A stretch of 64,000 nucleotides of DNA from Gerris lacustris (GCA_951217055.1 OX578280.1:34795628-34859627), one strand, 5' to 3'. Counted from the stretch's first letter, positions 1-13,329 are shown. Numbers and translations: made by a program. Notes: generated by a model not told the origin, from the sequence alone.

Positions 1-290
1 TTCTCCTCCACATACAAACATACATTAATTTAAAACTATAGCTTCAAAAGTAGTTATCTGATTTGTTTGAAACGTTTACAGTTTATCGAAAGTAACCTGC
101 AGATATCCCCAGCTTAATATGAACCGTCTACACTCTTTAACTTTTGTTTAATTGATACTTAAATTCATGTAAAAAATTAAAACAATTTAACAAATTAGGC
201 ATTAATGGCTTTTAAAAGCATAAAACCAATAAAGTACGTGATAGAGTGCGAGGAAGCTATGTGCTACACTAATTGGCAGTGTATTTTCAT
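1..290 (-). repeat. Dispersed family A, partial copy
   Basis: The complement of 60010-60290: agtgcgaggaagctatgtgc, aaaagcataaaaccaataaa, cttcaaaagtagttatctga. Cut by the window edge. Confidence 0.75.
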
Positions 291-1540
291 TTTTGTACTA
301 AAATTGACTTATATTATTAATAGTTGTAGAATAACGATTCATCTATTTTATAGCTTCTACAACGGTAAACCTTACTAGTTTACCGTTGTAGACTTACATT
401 CCAAAGAAACAACCAACTACTTACTGGTTTATTGCAAAAAACCAATAACAACTGATTGGTAATCAACACTAACGTTTGATTTTATGGTCTGATTTATTAA
501 GAGATAAAGTCCATTTTTTAAGTGATATTCCGGAGCAATAAATTGATTCATTTATTGTTTAGGGGTGGGTGCCTGATCTTGACCTTTAGCAACAGCATTT
601 AAGAGCTTTATTAAAGTTTTTGGGTTCGTAGGCAAAACCGAGGACCCTTATGAGCTCATACTTGTCTGTCCTTAACGCATTTGTATCTTCAAAAGTACCC
701 AACACAATAATTTGAAACTTTGCAGTTATGTTACGTGTGATAAGCAAAATACGGGAAAAATTTAGTCAAGCCCTAAAAAATCACCCCTCAACATCAAATT
801 TTTTTTCGAAAATGTAAGAGGAGGACGCCTGAAGCAAAATATGTTTTTGGTTTCATTTCTGTACCATGGTTTCATCTCTGCGCCATGTATCTTGAAAATG
901 GGTCTTCAAAATTGCCCAAGATTAAAAAAAATATTGGAACGGTTTGCGCTAGAGACTTTGGGCTATAGTTTAATTGCGTTTGGTCAATTAAAAAAGCAAT
1001 CAACGACTTTAGTTTCACTTCATTATAATTAACTTGAAACATATAAATGAACATTTAAATGTCTGACATCTTCAAACGCTAGGCCGATTATGATGGCCTA
1101 ACGAACTCGTCTCATTATCAACTATAATTTAAATTAACAGTCACTGATGTCCTTCTTAAGCGATTGGGCTAAAATTTGGTATAATTATCAAAACGTAGTT
1201 AACCAATCAATGGCAAGTTAATAATATCAATATTGTTAAACATCAGATATTATTTAGGTAACGTTCGCAAGAATGGTCAAACACAGTTATTACATCTGTA
1301 AATAATTAATTTTGAAACATTTTAAAACTTTGTTGAGAATCCTGCAAGCATGTGCAAATAAGGCAAACAAATTTCAATGATGAGTAAATACAAATTACCA
1401 AGTCCCTCTCTCCCCCCTCCCCTATATGTTTGATGAACTTAAATTTCTTCATGAAATCGATACGGAATCGCAATGTTATTTATACCGTTCGAAAGAGTAT
1501 TAAATGAGGAAGTTTTTGTGAGATTTGCCAGCCTTCAAGA
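291..1540. other. AT-rich, no gene seen
   Basis: Apart from the 612-740 repeat, no coding sequence or element was recognised. ccctctctcccccctcccct at 1403-1422 is a short pyrimidine tract. Small open frames at 841-1054 overlap on both strands and look random. Confidence 0.6.
612..740 (+). repeat. Short dispersed repeat of the GGGTTC...GGACCC type
   Basis: ttgggttcgtaggcaaaacc then gaggacccttatgagctc then cttgtctgtcc follows a pattern common in insect intergenic DNA. A relative lies at 48228-48310. Confidence 0.5.
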
Positions 1541-1905
1541 GTTTTTCTATAAAAACAGTGAGCGTTCAAAGAATTTCAAAAATTTTATTTTTTCTAATTT
1601 TTGAACGATTGAACTGATATTTCGGTGTTTAGTTAATAATTCCCAAAAATAAAAATGCTCTAGTTTTATAGGAAATTTAACGCTGATTTCGAAAATATGG
1701 TTAATAGTTAAAAATAATTGACTTGAAGTGGAGAAATCCCGGTTTTATTAGCAAAAAACTTGTTTTTTAAAAAATTCTTTAAAAAATCATATCTCGGCAA
1801 CGGATTGAGATAGAAAAGTGAGCTTAGTGGAGTTTTGCTCCATTTTGGATTCAGTTTCACCCAAAAAAAAATTTCGGTTTAGGTCGGTAACACTCTGTAT
1901 AGGTA
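1541..1905. repeat. Probable TIR element, one end recognisable
   Basis: The stretch ends taacactctgtatag, a terminus of the TATACAGAGTGTT type seen in mariner-like MITEs. The interior has the common catatctcggcaacggattg motif. The matching left terminus was not found. Confidence 0.4.
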
Positions 1906-2132
1906 TATAATATAATAGTACTGACGTTTCACCTGGGCACAACCCACAAAACTTATACGACAAGACTGTATATAACTGAAGATAAAAACTTAAACACAGG
2001 CCTATACGCTATACATCTAAACAGCTCACATAGCAAATGACTAATTTATAACACCATAAGTAGTGTTTACTCCTTAATGTCTCTAAAAATCAGACTATCT
2101 ACTTCTCACTTAGTACAAAAATACAGTCAACA

Positions 2133-2752
2133 AAAGTCTGCCTCCTGGGACTAACAATTGAATCAAAACTAAGTTGGTCCTCACACATAGCTAAATTATG
2201 CAGTGATACATCCAAAAAAACGATATCCTCTAAGAATACTCAAAAGATACTTGACTAAAGATCAATTAGTTCAGCTATATTATGCAAATATACATTCCAA
2301 AATTACATACTGCATTCAAGTTTGGGGTACTTCATATCAACTAGAACAAGTTCTCATACTTCAGAAACGTACTCTTAGAATTATTACTAAATCTCATCCG
2401 TTGAAACCCTGTAAGCCGATGTTCAAAAAACATGGAATTCTCACTGTCACAGCTCAATTTATACTTCTCAATATTTTATCAACACATTCATCCGACCAGA
2501 TTAAACATTCAGACATTCATCTTTACTCAACTAGAAATTCAAACAATATAGTAACTCCTTTCCGGCATTAAGAAAAACTAAAAAAGATCCCTCAGTAATA
2601 GTTGTAAAACTATATAATTGTCTTCCTGTCCCATTAAAAGTACTTGATAAAATACTAAGTACTTGATTAAATTTCTTAAAAGTAATTTAAATCCAATTCT
2701 AATATCACTCGCACCATATACTTTAAAGGAATTTTATGGTCACTTTAATTAA
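2133..2752 (+). pseudogene. Non-LTR retrotransposon reverse transcriptase C-terminal fragment
   Basis: Seen: pieces in successive frames read LLGLTIESKLSWSSHI (from 2142), then QLYYANIHSKITYCIQVWG and LQKRTLRIITKSHP (frame from 2203), then VVKLYNCLPVPLKVLDK (frame from 2568), and finally NPILISLAPYTLKEFY. Known: these match the thumb/C-terminal part of LINE ORF2 (FLGV.id..LSW..HI, yya...s...Y.i..WG, LQKraiRii, lyN.LP..iK) of Jockey/CR1-like clades. At least three frame changes and an in-frame stop make it dead. Short TAA repeats follow near 2820-2840, as in many LINE 3' ends. The 5' part is missing, typical of truncated insertion. Confidence 0.85.
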
Positions 2753-5439
2753 TTTTTTGTTTATTCTTATTTTAATTTATTTGACAAAGTTATATGATCT
2801 AATGGTCATTTCTACTCATAATAATTTTAATAATAATAAAAGTAAGCCCATATAACTCTTCATAAGTCTCTTCGTCAATGACCTAGGCATATCCCGATAT
2901 AAATCCTTCTATGACTCCATATCTTAACAACCCAATACATCAATACTTCAATCCATAACATATTATTACTATTCATATCTAAAAAACCTCCTCAAGGTCT
3001 AAAGAGGCAGTGGTAACGTGATTTATAGAGCGAAACATAACTTCTAAATATATTTAATAATTCAAGCTTGTATTTGTGAGTACTGTTAATGAAAAGTTCC
3101 TCACTTCAAGTCAATCAAGTCATGGTAAAAACATTCATCAATATTAATTATAACATGAAATTATGTATGTTTTTTGTTTTAAAAGTTGAATTCGAAAATT
3201 TTCTTTTCTATTAGATAAGATAAGAGTAGCAGGTTGAAGAGAAAATACATTTTTTCGTTAAATACAGCACAAAAGTAATACTTCGGAATATTTGAGTAAG
3301 CCAACAAAAAACATTAATATTAATTATGTAATTATAAAAATTAATGTTTCTTTTTAAGTTTAAAACAGTGAAATAAGAAATTGGACAAAAGAACAATAAT
3401 GTGTGCACTAAATAATGCGACCAGGAACCGATCTTTTTGTCATTTCGTTTACTGTTAAAGCCTAATTGTTCTCATTGTGTGACGACGTGCTTACGAATAC
3501 AACATTAACCCAACCTGAGTAATCAATGGAGCCTTACTAAAAGGATGCGTTAAATGAGTTTAACATAAATTGGCATTTCAATGGAATTCAACACGCTTTT
3601 GAACAATAGCTGAGAAAGACTTCACTTCACACTTTACTAAAGTAAATCTGTGAGCAAAATTGGGTTTATAAATATACATATATGTAAATAGTCTAGGGCG
3701 ACAATTTGAATAAATGTAAATAATAAAAGGGTATAATCGTTTTGGTAAAAGTGAAGTAAAAACAAAAATTAACTTTAACAACATATCAAAATATTTTCTG
3801 AAAGAGTTCACGAAAGATGTTCAAACGATCGCAAAGCTATCAAAATCTATATTGTAATTATTATGCATAATTATTTTAACTAACATTTTGTGTACCTTCT
3901 AAATATATAAATATTAATGTTAAGTACCACGAAATAATTTTTAAGACAAATAAAGGAAACATTTAACTTCATAAGTATGAGTTAAATATTTCGAACTATC
4001 TCCTAGTCAGCTTGACCCAAAATTAAGAATATATGTGTATGAATATTTAAAAATAATTAAATGTATAGTATAGTCATCGTATCTTCTACGATATCTTAGA
4101 CAATTTATAACGTAAATGCCTACGTTGGGTTTCCTTTAAAATATTATGAATTTCCATTTATATCATAAACAATGGATTTTTGCAGGATATGAGGGTCGAA
4201 TATTTACGTGAAATAAACCTAACGTTAGGGAAATATAATGAAGCTTAAGCCAGCATATCCTTTTCCATAAATCTATACCTGAATGTTCTTACTTTATTTT
4301 TAGCATGTTTGGCATATTTTCTTATAGACAAAAGGAAAAGCTCAATTTATAAAAATGTGAAAACTTATCAGGAGACGAAAAATTTATAGTGAAACGACTG
4401 AACATGATAATTGTTCATCGCAGTTCTCCGTTAAAATTATGGTATGACCAATGTCCTGAATTTTAGTCACTGTTCATACCAGTGTAATATCATGGTGTCC
4501 TTTGAATCGTGTTTGCCATACTTTACTATGTAAATTTGTTATTTATCGAATTCAGTTTATTGTCCCCTCAGTGGTAGAATAGCGGTACTTCTTAAAATAT
4601 CAAGTTGAACATTTTTTTTATTATTCCAAGCCCTATATTCGGTTTCATCCATCCAAAATTTGATAGAGTAAGCAACCTACGCATATCGCACTATTTTAGA
4701 CAAAAAGAGGAGGCTGTGTGGGCTAGAAAAGCACTTCAAGATAATGGAATTTCCAGAAGGAAGGAAGTTAAACAGAAGTTAACTTACTCGAGAGTTGTGT
4801 AAATTACTTCCTAAGAACTAAGTTTTGAACACAAAGAAAGAATAAAATGAGGCAAAAAAAAGTTTTAGAGTTGGTCTAAACTGGTAAAGAAATAAATAAG
4901 CAATGAACTCTTGGAGTTACATTGGAAAGGGTGAATAGAGTAATAATGCTTCGAAAAAGATACGGCAAAGTTCCCTTAATCCCACAAAACCAGATAATAT
5001 ATAGTTGACAAAATTAATTTCGACTAGTTCTAAAATACAACCAACTTCAAGGAGTAATTTAAATCCAAGTTGTAACATTCAAAACAAAAATAGTTTCCTC
5101 CTGAAATTTATTAAATTTAAATCATTTTAAACTGGTAATAACAACAATGTTGATGAATAGAATTGGAAAAAATATGCATATTGCTCATATTTACACAATT
5201 TTTTTTACCAGTGCAATTATTATTTTAAACAAGGTATTCTAGGAATCGAACAAATTAAGCCACCCACTAACTCTTTTATTAGCGTCTTTGAGACGCTGCA
5301 ATAAAAACGCTTCTCTTTCTTTACAGACTAACGCTTCTTTACCAATTTGTATCACCATATTGAAAATTGCTTCCACTGAGAAAAGACAGGATTGTTAATG
5401 CATTTCGATTAAGTTAATTAATACCAACTTTCTTTACAT
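2753..5439. other. AT-rich, no gene seen
   Basis: A LINE 3' tail with TAATAA repeats lies at the left edge, then featureless AT-rich DNA. The 65-codon frame at 4605-4802 has unbiased composition but no recognised motif. Confidence 0.6.
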
Positions 5440-5557
5440 AAATATGATTAGAGAGGTTAATAGAATGTAAAACAACAATATTGTCATCACAATTTTAAAT
5501 AAATTTTTAAAAATATTGTTGTGCTACTTTATATTAACCTATCTAGTCATAATTATA
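5440..5557. mobile_element. Small palindromic MITE, copy 1
   Basis: aatatgattagagaggttaa at the left answers ttaacctatctagtcataat at the right. Internal acaacaatattgt is mirrored by aatattgttgt. The ends are shared with 13170-13247. Confidence 0.6.
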
Positions 5558-6309
5558 TTGTGATACCACAAAATAACCAATAATTTCTTTAAGTAATCAT
5601 AAAATATTTGTTTGTAAACAAAATCATGCTCTTTAGAATATTTTCAAAGCAAAAATTTGAATGACTCAGTCATTCTATATGGGATTAAGCAAATCCTAGC
5701 TTAGATTCCTTTAAATATCCCAGAACTTAAGGTTAAAATCTACAAATCAAATAGATTCTTCAAAGAGGAAATCAATCAAATGATGCTCAGCATTAAATAA
5801 ACACAGATTGATCAAGAAAACAAGAAACAATCTGTTGAAGTGGGAAGATACCTTGATTATATATGCCGTGATTTCCTTGTATGTACTGAAATAGTGACAC
5901 GGACAAAGTTTTCAAAGCAGAGATGCTTATAGCATACTAGAGGAGATCCTGGGTAAAACGAAAACAGACTTAACCTTTTCCCCTGATTGCATTTGCCATG
6001 TAGACAGGAGGAGACAGAGGGGATGAGGCGGGACTGAATTTTACATTACCCTGAGGTGATAGGAGTCATGTTTCTTCAATCCAGTCCTGTCTCGAGTATA
6101 GGCTCTCCTTATTCTCAATAACAAAATCTCTTTATACGTACTACCGTATATGAGAGAGAAAGAGCCAAAAAATAGTGCTTTATGACTAATTCGGTAGGAT
6201 TAGAAATTTCAAGGCATTAAAGCAAACACAGTGAAATCCATTTAAAAGTTACTGCCATGAAACTTTACTGAGACACAAGTATATTATGAAGCTACAAGAT
6301 TCATCAGCA
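5558..6309. other. No gene seen
   Basis: 5840-6130 is less AT-rich than its surroundings (gacaggaggagacagagggg then gatgaggcggg) and may be an old repeat or pseudogene. No frame or family was recognised. Confidence 0.5.
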
Positions 6310-6900
6310 ATGCAACTAGTTCAGACCTTCTCATATATGAGTACTATTACTTGGCCCAGTGTATTCCATTTGCTAGTTGTTTCTAGTTTTCGTAGTTAGA
6401 TTTACATTATTACATAACATAAAAACCTATTATTAGATAACATTAAAACCCAATTTACTTATGAATTTATTTAATTTCGGTGGGGAATCGTACCCGCTCT
6501 CACTGCTCACGTTGAGAGTTACTTTCTTTGGAACTAGATTTTTCCTGGGGAAACGACATGGTTGAATTCGCATTTAAATTTTAGAATTTTTCAATCAAAA
6601 TCGTCAGAACCGCTTTCAAGAAATAATATTTTTACGTTTAATTTAGACATTATTGGGGTAGCGTCCCCAAATTTAGAGCTAAAATTAATTTCACCTCATT
6701 TCATTGAAATTGTGCCAGTAGTTTAGGCTTCACACATCTGCACAGACAACAACTTTTTTTAAAAACCCACAAACCGAACTTTTTTTAAAACCCACCATTT
6801 TGGACTTAAGGGACATCCTCTGAGAACTTGAAAATTCATCAAAACGTAAAAATCCATTAAAATAGGATTTTTTTAAAAAGGTCTGTAGCTACAATGTGGT
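6310..6900 (+). repeat. Dispersed family B, copy
   Basis: Order: gttttcgtag, then the gggaatcg block, then tttcctggggaaacgacatg, then attttagaatttttcaatca, then tctgcacagacaacaac. The same order is seen at 27040-27620. Confidence 0.7.
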
Positions 6901-7555
6901 TGTGTCATATAATGATATAAACTTTATTCCTACTCGGGAAGCGGTAAGAGAATAGCTAACAAGCTCTCAGTAGGTTATGTGGTAGAAGGTTTAAGTGTTT
7001 CTCCGTCAAACATGATGCTGAGAAACTACTACACATTATTTTCACATTTCTCTCGCGTGTTTTGACATAAGATATCGTTTGGGTAAACCCATATAAAATC
7101 TCCAAATTTGCAAACACGTAGCAAAACATTATTGGTTCGAACTAAAACATTGCTGTTTGGCAATGATCAACTTATAACTGATAACAACTATGAAATATCT
7201 CCTGCAGTGAATAACATTCAATTTGAGGTCAAAAAGAAAAACGTGCCAGAAAAGATTAAACGCAAAGGTGTAGCAAAAACATTTTTAAAATATGACCAGT
7301 ACATTTTACTTTTCGAAAAAATTTCTGGATTGAAATATACATTATTATTATATAATTTATGAACAAACCGACCCCCTTTCCTCTTTGGTTAGCAAACTAA
7401 ACTGTTTAACAAGAAATAGACCTCTACCGTTATTTAATAAGGAAGCCCCATATTGCAAGTTTTCAGAAACTTCAACTGTATAGAATCAATAATTGCAAGT
7501 TTCTAGCAATAATGCAAAGAGAACAAAACTTTCTCATCTCGATATTGATACTATT
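6901..7555. other. No gene recognised
   Basis: An 84-codon frame at 7108-7362 starts MQTRSKTLLVRTKTLL. It has internal similarity but no known domain. TATA-like sequence lies upstream at 7090. Probably not a gene. Confidence 0.4.
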
Positions 7556-7722
7556 ACAACGTTTCTATGAGTTTTCAAAATCGTTTTAAAAGCTGTTTTG
7601 GTTTTAAACCGAAAGTGTTTCCATGAGGAGTTTTCCAAACTGTTTTCACAACCATTTAGAAAACTCTGAACTCTCATAAACCGCTTTCAAAACGGGTTTA
7701 AAAAAAACTCATGGAAACGTAG
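7556..7722. mobile_element. Palindromic MITE, about 167 bp
   Basis: acaacgtttctatgagtttt at the left answers aactcatggaaacgtag at the right. The interior repeats gttttcaaaa / ttttgaaa-type and ttccatgag motifs several times, giving a self-similar hairpin. Confidence 0.6.
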
Positions 7723-8199
7723 AATATTATGTATTTTAATCCCATAATATATCATTTTATCTCCAGCAGGGAGAAAAATTAATGATTTTGGATTAGTTTA
7801 GAGGTACTAAAGTAAGTATTTTCTTCCCGGAACTCAAAAAGTAGGTAGAAAAAGTAATGAGAAAAAGTAAAAGTAAGGAGAAAAACTAAAAAAAAGATGG
7901 ATTGCCAACTTAATTATTTTATAAATTGTAGAGAATGAATGGTTAATGTATTGAAGTTGTTGAAATCAAGTTGGCGACACTGCTTTTTCGACCTTATTTG
8001 TAATTTGCGCTTATCATTGTTTGCCTATTTGAGTTTAATTGCAATTCTAATTTGTTTTTAATATTGAATCTCTTTTATCGCCAATTAAAAGTGCTAACAA
8101 TTATTGTTATTTATTAAAATTAAAAATTCATATTTTACGATTTTGGTAGTATTTATACTACGGAAAGATTAAATTTTATATACTATACTGGAAATATAG

Positions 8200-8295
8200 A
8201 GGCCTGTGGTTCAAATCCCAGCGCTGGAGTGTATTTTTCTCTGGTTGTTTCCCGTAGTTGTTAATAATTATAATTTGATTTAAATTAAAATATTA
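8200..8295 (+). mobile_element. tRNA-derived SINE fragment
   Basis: ggcctgtggttcaaatccca (B box 8208-8218), then ttctctggttgtttcccgta, then aattataatttgatttaaat. It is the same family as the copies at 18185 and 21329-21447. No A box is seen upstream. Confidence 0.65.
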
Positions 8296-8329
8296 AAATT
8301 AAGTAAATTTTACTTATCTATTATGTATT

Positions 8330-8580
8330 TTCTCCCTACTGGAGAAAAAATATTGTATGTACCTCGGAAGTAAAGTATATTATTCCCCTCGCGATAATTA
8401 TCTCCCTCGGCTGCGCCTAATTAGCGTTATTTAAAGTTATTAAAAAGTCTAATTCCCCTCGGCGTCGCCTCGGGATTTAGGGACCATGGTTCCTTCGGCT
8501 TCGCCTCAAGAACTAACTTATTCGCTCAGGGAATAATGGCTTACTTTACTCCCTAGGTGCATAAATAACTATTCATTGAT
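8330..8580. repeat. Candidate repeat with CCTCGGCTGCGCC motifs
   Basis: cccctcgcgataa, ccctcggctgcgcc, cccctcggcgtcgcctcg and ccttcggcttcgcctc recur within 130 bp. ttctccctactggagaaa near its start is answered by tctccagcagggagaaaa at 7761, 570 bp upstream. Could be one element of about 0.8 kb that the 8200 SINE entered. Confidence 0.4.
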
Positions 8581-8654
8581 TTATTTTAAAACATATTATT
8601 TCAACATAGTCTTTATAAAAAGTGTTCACAGGTAGTTGTTTACTTATTGATTTA

Positions 8655-8915
8655 AATATTCAACAAATTCTGCCCGGGAAAACGACATATATTCGAATTC
8701 AAATTTAGTTAATTTTAAAAAATTTCAATCATAATCGTCAGAACCGTTTTTAAGAAATATTTTTTTAACGATATTTTAATTCTTGATTTCACCACAGGGT
8801 AGGATTATTCTGAATACATATGCCAAATTTTAAAGTCGTAAGTCCAACTCAAAAGACAAAAAACATTATCTGCTTCCAGTTGGTTTTTGGACGGTCCTCT
8901 CAATCTAGCCATAGT
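8655..8915 (+). repeat. Dispersed family B, short copy
   Basis: tgcccgggaaaacgacatat, aaaaaatttcaatcataatc and the following block match the middle of family B. Confidence 0.65.
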
Positions 8916-9409
8916 AACAGAATTTAAAAAAAAAAAGAAGACAATATGTACTTATGCGGTTTTAGGAAAGATAATGGTGTTATTATACTTAGAGTAATAC
9001 CTAATATTCTTGATTCGTAGAAGTCAAACAGAACAGCAACAACCCTTACGCCCAACACGAGAACAGAATATGATCCATGTAAGGATTCATTGTTAATACC
9101 CGATTTATAATATTTACTCGTTGTTTGCAATTCTGAACAATTCTACTAAATAATATTTTTTTAAAACATCAAAAAAAGAGGGTAGCTAAGTCTGGGTAAT
9201 TTTTTAAGTTTTAAGAAAACCTGAACATCCCAGCACACAAAAACAAAATAAACAATTTTTTTTTTTTCGTGGTTTAAGAACAAGCTGGGGCATTAAGTTA
9301 TAAGAATTACTTTTCTCTGAAAACCGAAGAAACCGTGTTCTCTTGGATACTCTATCTTGGGATGTATATATACACCACATAATATATACGGACGCATATA
9401 TATGGACTA

Positions 9410-9411
<2 letters not shown>

Positions 9412-9475
<64 letters not shown>
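9412..9475. repeat. (AT)n microsatellite, 64 bp
   Basis: A pure AT repeat. The minus-strand open frame of alternating Tyr-Ile across it is an artefact. Confidence 0.98.
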
Positions 9476-9479
<4 letters not shown>

Positions 9480-10329
9480 ATATATATAAACATGTGTGTG
9501 TTGTAGGGGTTTGTAAGTTAAAGTAAATAGAAGTGATAGGAAGACATATAACCGTATAAGATAACAAGATATAAATGTGTATATAGTTTATAGCAAACTG
9601 TTTTCCTGACATTAATGACTTTTTTATTGGTTTCCTTAAGGTTTGATATATCTTGCTACGTGAGGAAACTTGACCATTACTCTCTGCTTCGGCCGTGAAA
9701 AAGCCAATAGTTTTTATGGTTTTGTCTGAGATTTTATAGGAAGGGATTGGAAAAAAGCCGTCTAACTATTATATTAGTGCGGGCGTAAAGTTGTATCTTA
9801 TAAAGCAACGAGTCGTGGAAAATACTTATCTTTTGCTTCAACAGTTGAACTTTTTATGACTTGATTTATTTCCGAAAGTAACGTTCTTGAATAACAAATT
9901 ATTAAAGGTTTTATTAACTCACGAATAGTTAATTTTAAAATAGAGTTAATAATACATTTTTATATTGTCCTAAAAGAAACTGGAGGTAACGTTCTTATAT
10001 TTAATACGATACCATTTATAGCCAAGCCACGCGCGCAAGTTTTCTTATGAAGTTATAGTTATAAGTATAAATCACACACATAAATCACAAAACATCATAA
10101 CACGAAATCTCCATTAAAACATCAATTCTTATTTAGAATTAAGAGTGTTTGAGTAATATACCTACACCTTTTATTGAATTTCGCTGAGGCAAACAAAATA
10201 GATTTTTTACTTTTCCTCACCTTTTCAGAAGTTATATACGAAAAGTACCTATTGTTTTCACCCAAAAAATCCGAAACCGAGATTTCGACGGAATTATGTG
10301 TTTTGGGTGTTTTTAAGACGATTTGAGTG

Positions 10330-10520
10330 GGTTTTAGATGGATGTCAGTCTGTCTGTCTGTGTGTGCGTATGTCTGTGTCACGCACAACTCCCACAGTAT
10401 TTAAGCTAGAGAGTTGAAACTTGGTACAAAAATCAGTCCTCAAACGTTGTGGTGCTGCCCGGAAAACCAACATTTTCCGACATCTTGAATCCAGTTTGTT
10501 GAGTCAGCAAAATTTGAAAC
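10330..10520 (+). repeat. Short dispersed repeat with GTCTGTCTGT tract
   Basis: gtcagtctgtctgtctgtgt is followed by ttaagctagagagttgaaac, a typical repeat body. The minus-strand open frame here is not a gene. Confidence 0.4.
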
Positions 10521-11384
10521 TATCGTAAAAAATTAAAGGTTAGTGTTGTTATTTTAGGATAGTTTATTTATTTATTAATGTATCTTCTTTTAGGCCTGAA
10601 GATGCATCAAGAGGAGGTGAAATATTGCACATAAAAAAGCAAGGTGGATTACTTTATTATATACCCTATAGACCTTAACTAGTAATTTGAAGGAACAAAT
10701 ATGAATAAAACCGATGAAATTCCATTAATTAGTTTAAAAGTTATAAGCGAACATTATTATTAATTAGTGGGATACTTAAGCGTGTTTACATCTGTCAAAA
10801 TACCGCCAAAATTCAAAAAATTAAATAAATGAAAATAATGTATAATTCTTTTTTGAAAAATGATAACGAGCAGGAGAGGCCACTTTAGAGGCTTCCGAAG
10901 TGAGGAAAAGTTCCTAGGCATCCCGTACCCAATTTTTTTTTTTGTAATTGGATTTTTTAGTTTTTATTGTAGCTGAATCTGTGATACTAAATTAAAAATT
11001 CATAGTTGGACTAAAAATTGACGAAAAAGGGTGTATAAGTAAGTATACATGCGTGAACTTATAGTAGGAGTAGTGCCGTTTTTATTTCTTTATATTGACG
11101 TCTGTGGTCAAAATGTAATTTGGCTAATCAAATCTGGCTAATTATTCCGTTTATCCAATCGAGCTGAAACTTGGCACATATACTCTTTACCAATACAAAA
11201 TTATTTCATCAAATTAAACAATATATACCAATATAATACATTACATTAATAATTTAAATAATTAATTACTTACTAATTAATTAATTCTTGCCGATGACTC
11301 ACACAACCAAAAGGCATGAATATAAAGGTTGTATACTAAAATGTTTGGTTTTCGGGGCTAGTATTAATAAATAACTTCAATACT

Positions 11385-11560
11385 ATCACCTAGTCATCTG
11401 AATTTGGAAACTAGATGTGATGGGTTCGAATCCCGACTCCGGCCCCACGATTTGTGTTCTCCCAGCATCATATAAATAGATAGCTCTGGTCTATTTGGTT
11501 GAAATTCTCAATTATACGGTTTATAGAGCAGACGAAGCTACAGGCTAACACTACACCGTG
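11385..11560 (+). mobile_element. tRNA-derived SINE, second family
   Basis: A perfect B box ggttcgaatcc lies at 11423-11433, preceded by a tRNA-like stem (ctagt...actag). It is followed by gtgttctcccagcatcat and a non-tRNA body. The tail differs from the 8200/18185 family. The A box is not convincing, so a functional Pol III promoter is unlikely. Confidence 0.55.
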
Positions 11561-12179
11561 TCATTCTACACATACAAAAATCTATACATATCAAATGAAT
11601 ATGCTTAATTACATATACAAAAAAAAAAATAAAAAAAAAATACTACACATTTTATAATTCAACCACCCTAATCTAGGATATTAGGCACGCTAGGTAACAC
11701 TAGTAAATCAGTAAACATTAATAAGGTAATATTTTAAAGATTTTTTTACAATCTGTGACATTTTACAATACTGTTCTTTTTCCTTCCTTTACTGATATTC
11801 TTCTAACCTTAACCTCACTTTTCTTATTCCATACCTTTTCTCTACCGATAGAATTATGACCTCTACAAGACATAAATCTTAACCCACCTTCTGATTTCCT
11901 ACAATACCCTCTCAGTGTTCCAATTATTGTCCAGGTCTATTTCTTCTATTAACTACAAAAAGAAAAAAAAAATCCGAAATAGAAAACAAGTCAAAAAGAA
12001 TTATGTTTAATAAGATGTAATACTAACATTATGTTTACCATCAATATATTAATTATTAATACACGATTTTGATGTTCATATCAAATAACTTGAATAATTT
12101 TAATCAGTACCTGTTAAAAAATAGAAATGTTTTAGTGTGTATCTAAAATAAATTTGAGCATTCTCTTGAACATTTGAAG

Positions 12180-13070
12180 ATGCAGAATATTTTTTTATTA
12201 ACTAACGTTGTGAAATCCTCTAATCTTAATATGTTAGGAATAGAAATCTTTAGATGTTCATCTAACTAACATTGTGTAATCTCAAACCTTATTTCTTTTT
12301 TCTTATCCCCCGGGGGGGATTGAAACAAAGGTTGTGGGGGTTCTAAATTCGTAGGTATAGACCACGAATGTAGGGCCATTGAGTTAGTGACTCCATTAAC
12401 CCGGGTATAGTTAAATCCAGTTTAATAGAGGACGAGAGATCGGCCACTACACACATCCACTTGATATAACACAAAAATGTCTAACCTCCTAGAGCTTCGA
12501 GCCATCTCTAGATTGGCTTCAAGCGAGAATTGCGAGTAGGCTAACACTAAGCAACAACGAACCCCAATTTCTATCTTTAATAATATGTTTAGAATTAAAA
12601 TCATCTAATGCTTATTTAACTAACTTAAGATATTTCTATTCTTAGTATACAAAAAATGAAGAAAATATGTTCTACCTAACCTTTTGAAATCTTTGTTCTT
12701 AATAATATGTTAATTTTGTACTTGTGAATATTGTCAATTGATAAATATGATTTGATAAATAAATAAATGATTGGCTGTTTGATTGAGGTTTTGTGGGGCA
12801 CTTCATAATTATGACTTCTTCTTGATATGTTAGGGATTAAAATCTTTTAATATTTGCTTAACAAACTTAGAAATATCTATCCTTAATAAATTAAGAATGA
12901 AGAAAATATGTTGAGGTTTATCTAACTAACCTTTTGGAATCTTTGTTCTTGATATGTTACGAATTAAAATCGTTTAATATTTGCTTAACTAACCTTAAGC
13001 AATCTTTGTTCTTAATATGTTAATTTTGTACCTGATTATACTGTCAATTGATAAATATGGTTTGACTTAG
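12180..13070 (+). repeat. Degenerate tandem repeat region
   Basis: Phrases such as aatctttgttcttaatatgt, ggaattaaaatc, gcttaactaacctta, aatgaagaaaatatgtt and tgtcaattgataaatatg recur two to five times at irregular spacing. It looks like an old, broken array; no frame runs through it. A less AT-rich 12305-12560 stretch interrupts it. Confidence 0.65.
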
Positions 13071-13090
13071 ATTTTGTAGGTCCACGTAAA

Positions 13091-13312
13091 AATTTGAATC
13101 TCCAAATAATAAGGACAGAGACTACGCAATACTTTGTAAACATACGAGTCGCAGTTATTAATCATAATTGTGACTTAAATAGGTTAATAGTAGAAAGTAA
13201 CACAACAATATTGTGTGTTCTATTAACCTCTCTAGTCATAATTATGATCTGCGACTCGTTTGTTTACAAAGTATTGCGTAGTCTCTGTCCTTATTATTTG
13301 AAGATTCAAATT
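13091..13312. repeat. 222-bp palindrome with about 75-bp arms
   Basis: aatttgaatctccaaataat, then ggacagagactacgcaatac, are mirrored at 13239-13312. The open frame starting 13094 crosses it and is an artefact. A small palindromic MITE forms the loop. Confidence 0.85.
13170..13247. mobile_element. Small palindromic MITE, copy 2
   Basis: aataggttaatag, then acaacaatattgt, then ttaacctctctagtcataat: the same arrangement as at 5440-5557, but shorter in the centre. Confidence 0.55.
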
Positions 13313-13329
13313 TTGCTTCCGAGCTTACC

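Larger units (their letters stand above)
8916..11384. other. AT-rich with microsatellite and short repeats only
   Basis: It holds the (AT)n at 9412 and the 10330 repeat. Otherwise there is nothing beyond homopolymer runs. Confidence 0.6.
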
